From: Saccharothrix sp. NRRL B-16348
GTDB lineage: Bacteria; Actinomycetota; Actinomycetes; Mycobacteriales; Pseudonocardiaceae
Assembly (NCBI RefSeq): GCF_001280085.1
Contig: NZ_LGED01000248.1
Location: 1 to 64,000 of the forward strand
Length of the DNA stretch: 64,000 bases
Direction: 5' to 3'
This document shows, in pieces, positions 31,134 to 39,092 of this stretch. The notes beneath the pieces were generated by a model. The model worked only from the letters and a program-made list of their open reading frames with translations. It was not told where the DNA came from and made no database searches. The number at the start of each line of letters is the position of its first letter. The first letter of the stretch is position 1. The position numbers and the translations under genes were made by a program.

Positions 31134-34076
31134 ATGGCGTCAGTGAACGTGCGTGGAGTCAGTCCGGTCCTCGTCGGTCGCGAGGCCGAGCTGGCCGCGT
31201 TGGCCGAGGTCTACGAGGTGGCCGTCGCCGAGGGTGCGGCCGTCGCCGTCGTGGAGGGCGAGGCGGGCATCGGCAAGTCCCGGCTCGTCGGCGAGTTCAC
31301 CGCCCGGCTCGGCACGGCCGCCCGGAACGTGCGCGGCGAGTGCCTGGAGCTGGGCGCGGACAGCCTGCCGTTCGCGCCGTTCACCGCGGTCGTGCGACGC
31401 CTGCGCCGCGAACTCGGCGGCGACCTGATCCGGGACCTGCTGCCCGCGGGCGGGCTGAGCCTCGCCCGGTGGCTGCCCGAACTCGGCGCGCCCGCGGTCG
31501 ACCAGGACCCGTTCCAGGGCCGGTCGCGGCTGTTCGACGAGGTGCTGACGCTGCTGGAGGGCGCCGCGGCGCGGCAGCCGCTGGTCGTCGTGCTGGAAGA
31601 CCTGCACTGGGCGGATCCGGGCAGCCGCGACCTGCTGGCCTACCTCGTGCGCAACGTGGAGCAGCCCGGGCTGCTGCTGGTGGGCACCTACCGGTCGAGC
31701 GACGTCGGCGAGGCACACCCCCTGCGCCCGCTGGTGGTCGACATCGCCCGTCGACCCAGGGGCCTCCAGTTCGAGCTGACCCCGCTGGACCGGGCGCAGG
31801 TCGGCGCGCAGCTCGCCGCGCTGCTCGGCCACGAGCCCGACGACGCGCTCGTGACCCGCGTGCACGAGCGCGGCGACGGTAACCCGCTGTTCGTCGAGGC
31901 ACTGGCCGCCGACCCGGCGAACGCCACCCCGGCCCGGCTGCGCGACCTGCTCGCCGCGGCGACCGCGCGGCTGCCGGAGACCGGGCGGACCGTGCTGCGC
32001 GCGGCGGCGGTCGTGGGCCACGAAGTCCGGCACGAACTGCTCGCGCCGGTCTGCGGGCTGCCGGACGAGGAGCTGGAACCGGCGCTGCGCGAGCTGGTCG
32101 ACCGGCGGCTGCTGGTCGTCCACGAGGACGGGTACGCCTTCCGGCACGGGCTGCTCCGCGACGTGGTGCTCGGCGGCCTGCTGCCCGGCGAGCGGCGCAG
32201 GCTGCACGCCCGCTGCGCCGAGGCGATCGTCGGCGACCCGGCGCTGGTCCCGGAAGGGCGGGCCGCCACCGAGCTGGCGGCGCACTGGAACGCCGCCGGC
32301 GACCACGCGCGGACCCTGGACGCGTCCTGGCGCGCCGCGGCGGACGCGTGCCGCGCCTACGCCTACGAACAGCAGCTCCGGCTGCTCGACCGGGTGCTCG
32401 ACCGCTGGGACGCCGTTCCCGAGCCCGCCGCCCGGCTGGGTGTGCGCCGCGCCGTCGTGCTGCACCACGCCGCCGGCGCCTGCGTCCACACCGGCGACTT
32501 CGAGCGGGGCATCACCCTCGCGACCAGGGCGTTGGACGAGCTCGATCCCGCGACCGACCCGGAGTGGTCCGCCCGAGTGCTGGCCACCCGCGGTCTGCTG
32601 AACCGCCGTGCCGGCCGCGACGGTGACGCCGACCTCCGTGCCGCCTTGGGCGTCATGCCGGCCGACGCGCCGCCCGAGCTGCGTGGTCAGGCGCTCGCCA
32701 TGCTCGCGGTCACGGTCGGACGGCACGACCCCGACCAGGGCGAACGGTACGCGGAGGAGGCGCTGGGACTCGGCCGCGAGCACGGGCTGCCCGTCGTCCA
32801 CGCCACCGCGCTGATCGCGTCCGCGAGAATCGCGGCGCCGGCCGGTGACCGGGAGCGGGCGCTCGCCCTCTTCCGGGAGGCCGCCACCATCGCGGAGGCC
32901 GCCTCCGACCACTACGACGCGCTCACCGCCCTGCTCGGCCAGGCGTACCTCCTCATGGGCGCCGGCGACTACGACTCGGCCGCCGTCGTCGCGGCGCAGG
33001 CACGTGCGACGGCCCACCGCGTGGGACAGGCCCGGTCGCGCGGCGCGGACCTCGCCGGCGTCCTCGCCAGGGCGCTCTGGTTCGTCGGCCGGTGGGCGGA
33101 GGCGCGCGTGGTCGTCGAGGACGCGCTGGCCGACGATCCCCCGGCCATGACGACCGCCGTGCTGATGACCCTGCTGGGCGAGATCCTCCTGGCCCAGGGC
33201 GAGGTGGACGCGGCGGCGGACGTCGCGGCGAGGTCCGCCGCCGACCCGACCGGGCGGGGGATGCCGGTGTTCGTCGCCGCGTTCCGGTGCCGGCTCGCCG
33301 TCGCCCGGCGCGACCTCGACGCGGCCGACCGGCTCCTCGCCGACGCCTTGGCCGACCCCGGTCTGCTCGGCCCGTTCGGCGACCCGTGGACGCTCCTGCG
33401 CGCGGGCGCCGGCGTGCGGCGCGCCCTGCTCGACGCCGCGGGCCGTGACGAGTCGCGGCGGGAGCTGGTCGAGCGGCGCACGGGACAGCTGCGGGACGTG
33501 GCGGCGCAGGTGGCCGCCGACGACCCGGTGGGCGCCGCGCACCGGGCCTCGTTCGACGCCGAGATCGCGGAGGGCGACCCGCGGCTGTGGGCCGCCGCGG
33601 TGGCGGCGTGGCGCGGGCGGTCCCAGCCCTACGAGCTGGCCCAGGCGTTGTTCGGCGCGGCCGAGTCCGCGTTGTCGACGGGCGACCGCACCGCCGCGGA
33701 GGCGTCCGTGCGGGAGGCCGCGGCGCTCGCCGACGACCTCGGCGCCGGCCACCTCCGCCACGAGATCGACCTGCTCGCCGCCCGCGGCCGGATCGACCTG
33801 ACCCCCGAGCCACCGCCACCGCCGTCCGCGGCGCCCTTCGACCTGACCGCCCGCGAACTCGACGTGCTGCGGCTGCTGGCCGACGGGCTGACCAACAGCC
33901 AGATCGCCACCACGCTCTTCATCTCCGCCAGCACGGCGGGTGTCCACGTCTCCCGGATCCTGACGAAGCTGGGCGCCGGCCGCCGCACGGAAGCCGCCGC
34001 CATCGCCCACCGAGCGGGCCTGTTCCGCCACGACCAGGCCGACGGCGCCGACCGGAACCCGACCGCCCGCGCGTGA
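31134..34076 (+). CDS. Large LuxR-family (LAL) ATP-binding transcriptional activator
   Basis: The start is ATG 31134, weakly supported by a ribosome site. The 980-residue protein has an N-terminal AAA/STAND ATPase: Walker A GEAGIGKS (about 42-49) and Walker B LVVVLEDLHWAD. A long helical TPR-like middle (about 400-880, many Ala/Leu repeats) precedes a C-terminal LuxR helix-turn-helix (about 904-957: LTARELDVLRLLADGLTNSQIA). LAL proteins act as pathway-specific activators of secondary metabolism or sugar use in actinomycetes. It sits between the SGNH hydrolase and the ATP-grasp/decarboxylase operon, either of which it could control. The 22-bp-spaced repeat upstream may be its own site. Confidence 0.9.
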   Translation: MASVNVRGVSPVLVGREAELAALAEVYEVAVAEGAAVAVVEGEAGIGKSRLVGEFTARLGTAARNVRGECLELGADSLPFAPFTAVVRRLRRELGGDLIRDLLPAGGLSLARWLPELGAPAVDQDPFQGRSRLFDEVLTLLEGAAARQPLVVVLEDLHWADPGSRDLLAYLVRNVEQPGLLLVGTYRSSDVGEAHPLRPLVVDIARRPRGLQFELTPLDRAQVGAQLAALLGHEPDDALVTRVHERGDGNPLFVEALAADPANATPARLRDLLAAATARLPETGRTVLRAAAVVGHEVRHELLAPVCGLPDEELEPALRELVDRRLLVVHEDGYAFRHGLLRDVVLGGLLPGERRRLHARCAEAIVGDPALVPEGRAATELAAHWNAAGDHARTLDASWRAAADACRAYAYEQQLRLLDRVLDRWDAVPEPAARLGVRRAVVLHHAAGACVHTGDFERGITLATRALDELDPATDPEWSARVLATRGLLNRRAGRDGDADLRAALGVMPADAPPELRGQALAMLAVTVGRHDPDQGERYAEEALGLGREHGLPVVHATALIASARIAAPAGDRERALALFREAATIAEAASDHYDALTALLGQAYLLMGAGDYDSAAVVAAQARATAHRVGQARSRGADLAGVLARALWFVGRWAEARVVVEDALADDPPAMTTAVLMTLLGEILLAQGEVDAAADVAARSAADPTGRGMPVFVAAFRCRLAVARRDLDAADRLLADALADPGLLGPFGDPWTLLRAGAGVRRALLDAAGRDESRRELVERRTGQLRDVAAQVAADDPVGAAHRASFDAEIAEGDPRLWAAAVAAWRGRSQPYELAQALFGAAESALSTGDRTAAEASVREAAALADDLGAGHLRHEIDLLAARGRIDLTPEPPPPPSAAPFDLTARELDVLRLLADGLTNSQIATTLFISASTAGVHVSRILTKLGAGRRTEAAAIAHRAGLFRHDQADGADRNPTARA

Positions 34077-34106
34077 CGGGAACCGTTCGGCAGCGGCCCG
34101 CTCAGG

Positions 34107-35264
34107 TCAGGCCTGTTCGGGGTCGGGCTGTTCGCGCGGCGCGAGCATGGTGGCGGCTCCGATGTGGTTGAGGCAGAACTCCACGGAGTGGGCCATCAGC
34201 CACCCGGTCTGCGCGTCGCGGAAGATCCGCTGGATCGGCGAGGTGGCGACGAACCCGGACCCGCCGCCGACCTGGAGGCACAGTTGCGCGATGTCGCGGG
34301 CGACGCGGTTGGCCGTGGGCTTCGCGCGCATCGCGGAGAGCAGGAAGTGGGGTGAGTCCCGGTCGGCGAGCCAGGCGCTGTTGTGGGCGACCAGCGCGGC
34401 GGCTTCGAGCTGGAGCACGGCGTCGGCGACGTCGAACTGGAGGTGCTGCTCGGCCGCCAGGGGTTGGCCGGTGGAGGGCAGGGTTCGGCTGCGCGCGTAC
34501 CGGATGAGCGTGTCCAGCGCGGTGTCGGCGATGCCGAGCGAGAGCCAGGCCAGGCCCGCGGCGATGTGGTTGGGCTTGGGCAGCGGGGACGGCGGGCAGC
34601 GCCGGTCGGAGCGCAGCACGGTGCCGTTGAGCCCGACCAGGTGGCTGCGGGTGGCGCGCAGTCCCAGGGTGTCCTGCGGTTCGAACGTCACGGTGTGGTC
34701 GGGTTCGAGCCCGAACAGGGTGGGTTGGCCGTCCACGAGGGCGTTGACGAGGAAGTGGTCCGCGATCTCGCAGCCGGACACGAACCGCTTCGCGCCGGTG
34801 AGCCGGTACCCGCCGTCGACGGGTTCGGCGACCTGTTGGGGCGACAGGAACTGGTTCCCGCCCGACGGTTCGGACAGGGCGTTGGCGAAGCGGCGGCCCG
34901 CGATGAGCTCGTCGGCGTAGTACCGGGCCAGGTCGGGCGTGGAGTGGCGCACCAGGCCCTCGGCGGCGCCGATGTGCATGAGCCACAGGCAGGCGGTGGA
35001 CGGGTCCGCGGCGCTGAGGACCCGCAGGACCACGCCGACGGTGCGGTAGCTCAGCGACTGCCCGCCCCACTCGCGCGGCAGGGTGGCCTGGTCGAGACCG
35101 CCGGCGTGCAGCGCCCGCAGGTTCGCGACCGGCAGTTGCGCGGTCCGGTCGAACTCGTCGGTGGTGGCGGCGAAACCGGTGGCCAGTTCGGTGGCGACCC
35201 GGACCCACGACTGCTCGTCCGGGGGTGGGCCGAGTGGGTGGTCGTCGGGCATCGGCATGGTCAT
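34107..35264 (-). CDS. Acyl-CoA-dehydrogenase-fold flavoprotein
   Basis: The start is ATG 35264 with GGGAGGA upstream. The 385-residue protein has the acyl-CoA dehydrogenase fold: an N-terminal helical domain (LPREWGGQSLSYRTVGVVLRVLSAADPSTACLW), a middle beta domain (NALSEPSGGNQFL, YRLTGAKRFVSG) and a C-terminal four-helix bundle (QVGGGSGFVATSPIQRIFRDAQTGWLMAHS). The R-D-x-x-x-G/W-x-M-A-H segment is typical of ACAD-related dehydrogenases and flavin monooxygenases in biosynthetic clusters. It is last in the minus-strand operon with the ATP-grasp and PLP-decarboxylase genes, 78 bp after the small secreted protein gene. Dehydrogenation or hydroxylation of a tethered or amide substrate is a reasonable inference. 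Confidence 0.82.
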   Translation of the reverse strand: MTMPMPDDHPLGPPPDEQSWVRVATELATGFAATTDEFDRTAQLPVANLRALHAGGLDQATLPREWGGQSLSYRTVGVVLRVLSAADPSTACLWLMHIGAAEGLVRHSTPDLARYYADELIAGRRFANALSEPSGGNQFLSPQQVAEPVDGGYRLTGAKRFVSGCEIADHFLVNALVDGQPTLFGLEPDHTVTFEPQDTLGLRATRSHLVGLNGTVLRSDRRCPPSPLPKPNHIAAGLAWLSLGIADTALDTLIRYARSRTLPSTGQPLAAEQHLQFDVADAVLQLEAAALVAHNSAWLADRDSPHFLLSAMRAKPTANRVARDIAQLCLQVGGGSGFVATSPIQRIFRDAQTGWLMAHSVEFCLNHIGAATMLAPREQPDPEQA

Positions 35265-35342
35265 GGGTCCTCCCGCGTGGTCTCGCACCTCGTCGGCCAC
35301 TGTGCGCGACGACCGCGCGGTGATCAAGGGACCGTGCGGCGG

Positions 35343-35867
35343 TCAGCCGATGATCAAGGTGGACGGGCCGGTGATCAGCTCCACGCCGGTGCTGCCGAGG
35401 CACTGCAGCGGGTCGAGCGTGACCTGCGCGCCGGGAGAGGCGATGGGACTGCCCGCGAACTTGCCGGCTTCGACGGTGCCGATGACGACGACGATCGCCT
35501 CGCCGCCGGGTTGCACGATGACGGCGAGGGTGTAGGCGACCCTGCTCCACTCGCCCGTGTTCCACGTGATGACCTCCGTGGTGCTCCCGTCGGAAGTCAG
35601 GCACCCCAACGTCCCGGACCCGGTGACGACCGAGGTCCCCGACGTGATGGCGGGGTCGGTGGAGACGCAGCTGTAGGCGCCGCTGCCGGAGATGGCGACG
35701 TGCCGCGGCAGCAGCCGCAGACCGGGGTCGAAGCGCACGGTGTTGGTCCCGACGCAGGTCGTCAGCGCTTCGACCGCCGGGCCCGGTTCCGCCCGGGAAC
35801 CGGGTGCCGCGATCACCGAGAGCAGTGCGACGAGCAGCGTCGTGATCAGTGTCCGGCCTGTGGACAT
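35343..35867 (-). CDS. Small secreted protein of unknown function
   Basis: The start is ATG 35867 with GGAGGGAAG upstream; it lies inside the 3' end of the PLP-decarboxylase gene (22-nt overlap). The 174-residue protein has a signal peptide (about 1-26, ending SRAEP) and then a beta-rich body with repeated G-S-G and Cys-bearing strands: GSGAYSCVSTDP, VVTGSGTLGCLTSDG, TLDPLQCLGSTGV. Four cysteines (counting TTCVG) could make two disulphides. I recognise no family. A secreted beta protein embedded in an operon of soluble biosynthetic enzymes is unusual. Confidence 0.75.
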   Translation of the reverse strand: MSTGRTLITTLLVALLSVIAAPGSRAEPGPAVEALTTCVGTNTVRFDPGLRLLPRHVAISGSGAYSCVSTDPAITSGTSVVTGSGTLGCLTSDGSTTEVITWNTGEWSRVAYTLAVIVQPGGEAIVVVIGTVEAGKFAGSPIASPGAQVTLDPLQCLGSTGVELITGPSTLIIG

Positions 35868-37315
35868 CGTCTTCCCTCCGAAGGGTCTGGCGTGGCGGTC
35901 GACGGTGGTCCGTCGTGCCGTTCCGGTTCGGTGACGGCGAGCTGTTCGATCTGGTCGAGCAGGGTGTCGAGGTCTTGCCCGGTGGTGCGGGGGTTGATGG
36001 TGCAGGCGCGGAAGCAGGGTCGGCCGGCGACCCGGGTGGGCAGCAGCAGGGACCCGGGGGTCAGGTCGAGGAGCCGGTCGCTGATCCGCTGGTGAGCCCG
36101 CGCGTCGTGCCCGGCGGCGCGGTGGGTGAAGCACACCACGGCCAGGCGAGGGCCGGTGAGCAGCTCGAAGCCCGGCCGCCCGCGCACCTCGGCGGCCAAG
36201 TGGGAGGCGAGGGCGAGACCCCGGTCGACGGCGTCGCGCACCGCGTCCAGGCCGTGCACCTTGATCGTGAACCACAACCTGAACGCCCGGAAGGGCCGGG
36301 TGTACTCGATGCCGCTGGTGCCCAGGTCCCGGGACTGCCCCGGGTCGTGCATCGCCGTGAGGTAGTCGGAGCCCAGGTGGAAGGTTCCCGCCAGGGCGCC
36401 GGGTTCGCGCAGCAGCAGGCAACCCAGCCCGAACGGCTGGAACAGCCACTTGTGCGGGTCGACGGTGATCGAGTCCGCTTCGGACAGTCCGTCGAGCCGC
36501 GGGCTTCCCCGTGTTCCCAAGGCCGCGGCGGCGCCGAACGCGCCGTCGACGTGGAACCAGAGCCCTTCGTCCCGGCACACACGGGACAGCTCGGCCAACG
36601 GGTCGACGGTGCCGGTGTTGGTGGTGCCCGCGGTGGCGATCACCATCAGCGGTCGACGTCCGGCGGCGCGGTCGGCGGTCACGGCGGCGCGCACGGCGTC
36701 GGGCACGAGGCGGTCGTCGTCGCAGGGCAGCACCCTGATCTGGTCGGGGGCGAAACCCAGCACGCGCAAGGCGCGGCCGACGCTGGGATGGGCCTGGTCG
36801 CCGTGGTAGACGATCGGGACGCGGTCGTGCGGTGGCGGGCCGAGCCGGTCGCGGGCCACCGCGATGGCGGTCAGGTTCGCGACGGAGCCGCCCGAGGTGA
36901 ACACGCCACCGCTGCCCGCGGGCATCCCCAACGCCGCGGCCAGCCACCCGGCGGTGACCAGCTCGACCTGGGACGGGCCCGCGGCCAGCGACCAGTTGAC
37001 CGTGGTGAGGTTCAGCCCGGTCGCCAACGCGTCGGCGAGGGCGGCCACCGGGTCCGCCGGACCGGGCACGCCGGCGAAGCTGCGCGGGTGGTCGGCCTTG
37101 AGCAGGTGGGGCAGGATCCCGCCGGTGACCTGGGACAGCACCGCGTCGGCGGGTGTGGGGTCGCGCGGCGCCGGTTCGTCGAGCCACGCCAGGTCTGCCG
37201 GCCGGGCCCGGCGGCCGGGTGACGCGGTGGTCAGCCCGAGGTGGTGGTCCACGACCAGGTCGGCCACCGCGTGGGCGAGCCGGCGCAGTTCACCGGCGTC
37301 GTGCCGGCCGATCAC
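35846..37315 (-). CDS. PLP-dependent group II (aromatic-L-amino-acid/diaminobutyrate type) decarboxylase
   Basis: This 489-residue enzyme uses a GTG start (37315) overlapping the stop of the ATP-grasp gene. It shows the fold-type I decarboxylase hallmarks: FTSGGSVANLTAI, HPSVGRAL with the stacking His (His176), ATAGTTNTGTVDP, FHVDGAFG with the PLP-ring Asp (Asp257) and DPHKWLFQP with the Schiff-base Lys289. The length fits the group II family (aromatic amino acid, glutamate, diaminobutyrate). The substrate specificity is not clear. It is coupled to an ATP-grasp ligase upstream and overlaps the small secreted protein gene downstream, so an amine-bearing product is likely. Confidence 0.92.
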   Translation of the reverse strand: MIGRHDAGELRRLAHAVADLVVDHHLGLTTASPGRRARPADLAWLDEPAPRDPTPADAVLSQVTGGILPHLLKADHPRSFAGVPGPADPVAALADALATGLNLTTVNWSLAAGPSQVELVTAGWLAAALGMPAGSGGVFTSGGSVANLTAIAVARDRLGPPPHDRVPIVYHGDQAHPSVGRALRVLGFAPDQIRVLPCDDDRLVPDAVRAAVTADRAAGRRPLMVIATAGTTNTGTVDPLAELSRVCRDEGLWFHVDGAFGAAAALGTRGSPRLDGLSEADSITVDPHKWLFQPFGLGCLLLREPGALAGTFHLGSDYLTAMHDPGQSRDLGTSGIEYTRPFRAFRLWFTIKVHGLDAVRDAVDRGLALASHLAAEVRGRPGFELLTGPRLAVVCFTHRAAGHDARAHQRISDRLLDLTPGSLLLPTRVAGRPCFRACTINPRTTGQDLDTLLDQIEQLAVTEPERHDGPPSTATPDPSEGRRCPQAGH

Positions 37316-38655
37316 CGGTCACGTCCCGGGGACGGTTGCGCGAGGGGTCGCGGGTGTTGTGCGGTGGGACGCAGCACATCGAGCCACGCCCGCGCGTCGG
37401 CGGTGAGCCGTGGCGGGTGTTCGAGGGTGGCCACGCGGCGCCCGAACTGCACGAGCACCGCCTCGTCACCCGGTTCGACCACGTCCCCTTCGCCGGCGTG
37501 GGCCCACACCAGCGCCTCGTCGGGGCCCAACCGCGACAACGCGCGGTCCGCCACGCGGCGGACGACTCCCGGGGCGACCATCCGGTAGCACCCGGTTTCC
37601 GGCAATCGTGGGGCCAGGCCGGTGTCGCTGAAGTGCGCCACGAACTGGCTGAACGGGGGAGAGGACGGATCGCGGTCGCCGGCGGCGAGCACGGGCGTGA
37701 GCGGGGTGAGGTTGGCCAGGACGTGCGTGCCCAGCAACGGCAGCAACCCCCGCTCGACCTCGACCGCGTGCACCAGCGACACGACGGTCTGGAACCGGGG
37801 GTTGATCTCGATGACCCACACGCGACCGTCCCGGTCGAGCACCGCGTCGATGCCGAACACACCCAGGAACCCGCGTGCGCGCAGCCGTTCACCCACCGCG
37901 TGGCACGCCGCCCGTGCTCGCGACAGCACCTCCGCCGGCACGTCGGCGTCGCCGAGCAGCTGGTTGCCGCAGTGCGCGCCCCAGCCGACCCCGAGCTCGG
38001 CGATCCCGACCAACTGCTGCGAGACCCCCGACACCACCGTCACGTCACGACCGACGCACCCGGACACCGTGATCGGCAAGCCCGGCACGTGACGTGAGAC
38101 CTTCAGCGGCTCGCCCGACCAGTCGGCCAACGCCTCGACCAACTCCCCGTCCGAGCACACCAACCGGGTGCCGCGGCCGATGAGGTTGTTGGCGGGCCGT
38201 TGCAGGACCACGGGACCGTCGCGCAGCCACCCCGACACCTCGTCGGGAACAGCCGTCGCACCGGCCTGGAGCACCACCGACGCCGGAGCGCGCACCCCTG
38301 CCGCGCGGAAGATCGCCACCGCGTTGATCTTGTCCGCGGCCCACTCGGCCACCGACCGGGCCGGCGCGAGCAACCGCGCGTCAGGGTCGTCCTCCCACGG
38401 ACGTCCCGCACCGTCGTGCTCGGGTGCGAACGTTACCGACACCCACCGCCCCACCCCACGACCACCGCCACCACGCCGCCGCGGCCGGTACGTCAACCCC
38501 GGCACCACCGATCCACACGCCGCACTGATGAACGCCGACCTGTCGTACCACCAAATCCCCTCAACCACCGCCCCCACCGCCACCGCGCCCGGCCCCACCG
38601 CCACGCCGTGCGGCAGCACCCGGCCGGCACCGTCCACTCGTCGGTGTCCATCCAT
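37312..38655 (-). CDS. ATP-grasp ligase (5' end uncertain)
   Basis: From ATG 38655 the product has 447 residues. ATP-grasp features are VVLQRPANNLIGRGTRLV (nucleotide-binding loop), FGIDAVLDRDGRVWVIEINPRFQT with the Mg-binding Glu and Asn (EINPR), and a Gly-rich basic stretch near residues 55-65. Such enzymes join a carboxylate to an amine through an acyl phosphate. The start is unsure. The -2 frame beginning at ATG 38720 (MNRSGVAVIG..., ending ..DEWTVPAG) has more GC at third positions up to about 38622. A one-base loss in the CCC at 38619-38621 would join it to this frame. The gene heads the operon with the PLP decarboxylase (GTGA overlap). Confidence 0.78.
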   Translation of the reverse strand: MDGHRRVDGAGRVLPHGVAVGPGAVAVGAVVEGIWWYDRSAFISAACGSVVPGLTYRPRRRGGGGRGVGRWVSVTFAPEHDGAGRPWEDDPDARLLAPARSVAEWAADKINAVAIFRAAGVRAPASVVLQAGATAVPDEVSGWLRDGPVVLQRPANNLIGRGTRLVCSDGELVEALADWSGEPLKVSRHVPGLPITVSGCVGRDVTVVSGVSQQLVGIAELGVGWGAHCGNQLLGDADVPAEVLSRARAACHAVGERLRARGFLGVFGIDAVLDRDGRVWVIEINPRFQTVVSLVHAVEVERGLLPLLGTHVLANLTPLTPVLAAGDRDPSSPPFSQFVAHFSDTGLAPRLPETGCYRMVAPGVVRRVADRALSRLGPDEALVWAHAGEGDVVEPGDEAVLVQFGRRVATLEHPPRLTADARAWLDVLRPTAQHPRPLAQPSPGRDR

Positions 38656-38933
38656 CCGGGCAACGTAATTCTCACCTGCCCCAACGTCCGGCCAATCACC
38701 GCAACGCCACTGCGGTTCATCCTTCCAGGTCACTGTCGATCGATTCGGTAACACAACGACGCGACGAGATGAACCGAAGCGGCTGGGGCCTGTGGTTCAA
38801 GGGATAGCCCTCGATCGCAACTCTGCAGGCTGGTGCGTGATCATTCTGGCGTTCAGAGGCAGATCACGTTCTCGTGGCATGCGGCCCCTCGGTCGGGATC
38901 ACCGCCTGAGCCTCCCGCGTCGCAAGCGGCGGG

Positions 38934-38968
38934 CGACCCGTTTGTCAACATGCGTGACAAACGGGTCG
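38934..38968. promoter_or_regulatory. Perfect 14-bp inverted repeat upstream of the cellulase boxes
   Basis: CGACCCGTTTGTCA (38934-38947) and its complement (38955-38968) flank ACATGCG. The core TTGTCA-N7-TGACAA resembles an operator. It lies in the 437-bp divergent gap 38656-39092, 19 bp before the first CelR-type box. I found no gene in the rest of that gap. Confidence 0.55.
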
Positions 38969-38987
38969 AGGTGGGTTACGGTCCGTC

Positions 38988-39001
38988 TGGGAGCGCTCCC
39001 A
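38988..39001. promoter_or_regulatory. CelR/CebR-type operator (perfect, distal)
   Basis: This is a perfect TGGGAGCGCTCCCA, 91 bp upstream of the GH6 start at 39093. With the proximal copy it makes a 58-bp-spaced pair. Confidence 0.9.
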
Positions 39002-39045
39002 GTCACCTCTCTGGTCGTACGTCGGATCGGTCTGGGCGGCATACC

Positions 39046-39059
39046 TGGGAGCGCTCCCA
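39046..39059. promoter_or_regulatory. CelR/CebR-type operator (perfect, proximal)
   Basis: This is a second perfect TGGGAGCGCTCCCA, 33 bp upstream of the GH6 start and just before the ribosome site AAGGAGG. Two boxes should allow tight cooperative repression. Confidence 0.9.
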
Positions 39060-39092
39060 GAAGATGGCGGGTTGCTCGCAAGGAGGCGATGC

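Noticed and set aside
38787..38860. tRNA-like segment (GGTTCAAGGGATAGCC)
   Set aside because: I could not form acceptor, anticodon and T stems around it. GTTCAAG alone is not enough.
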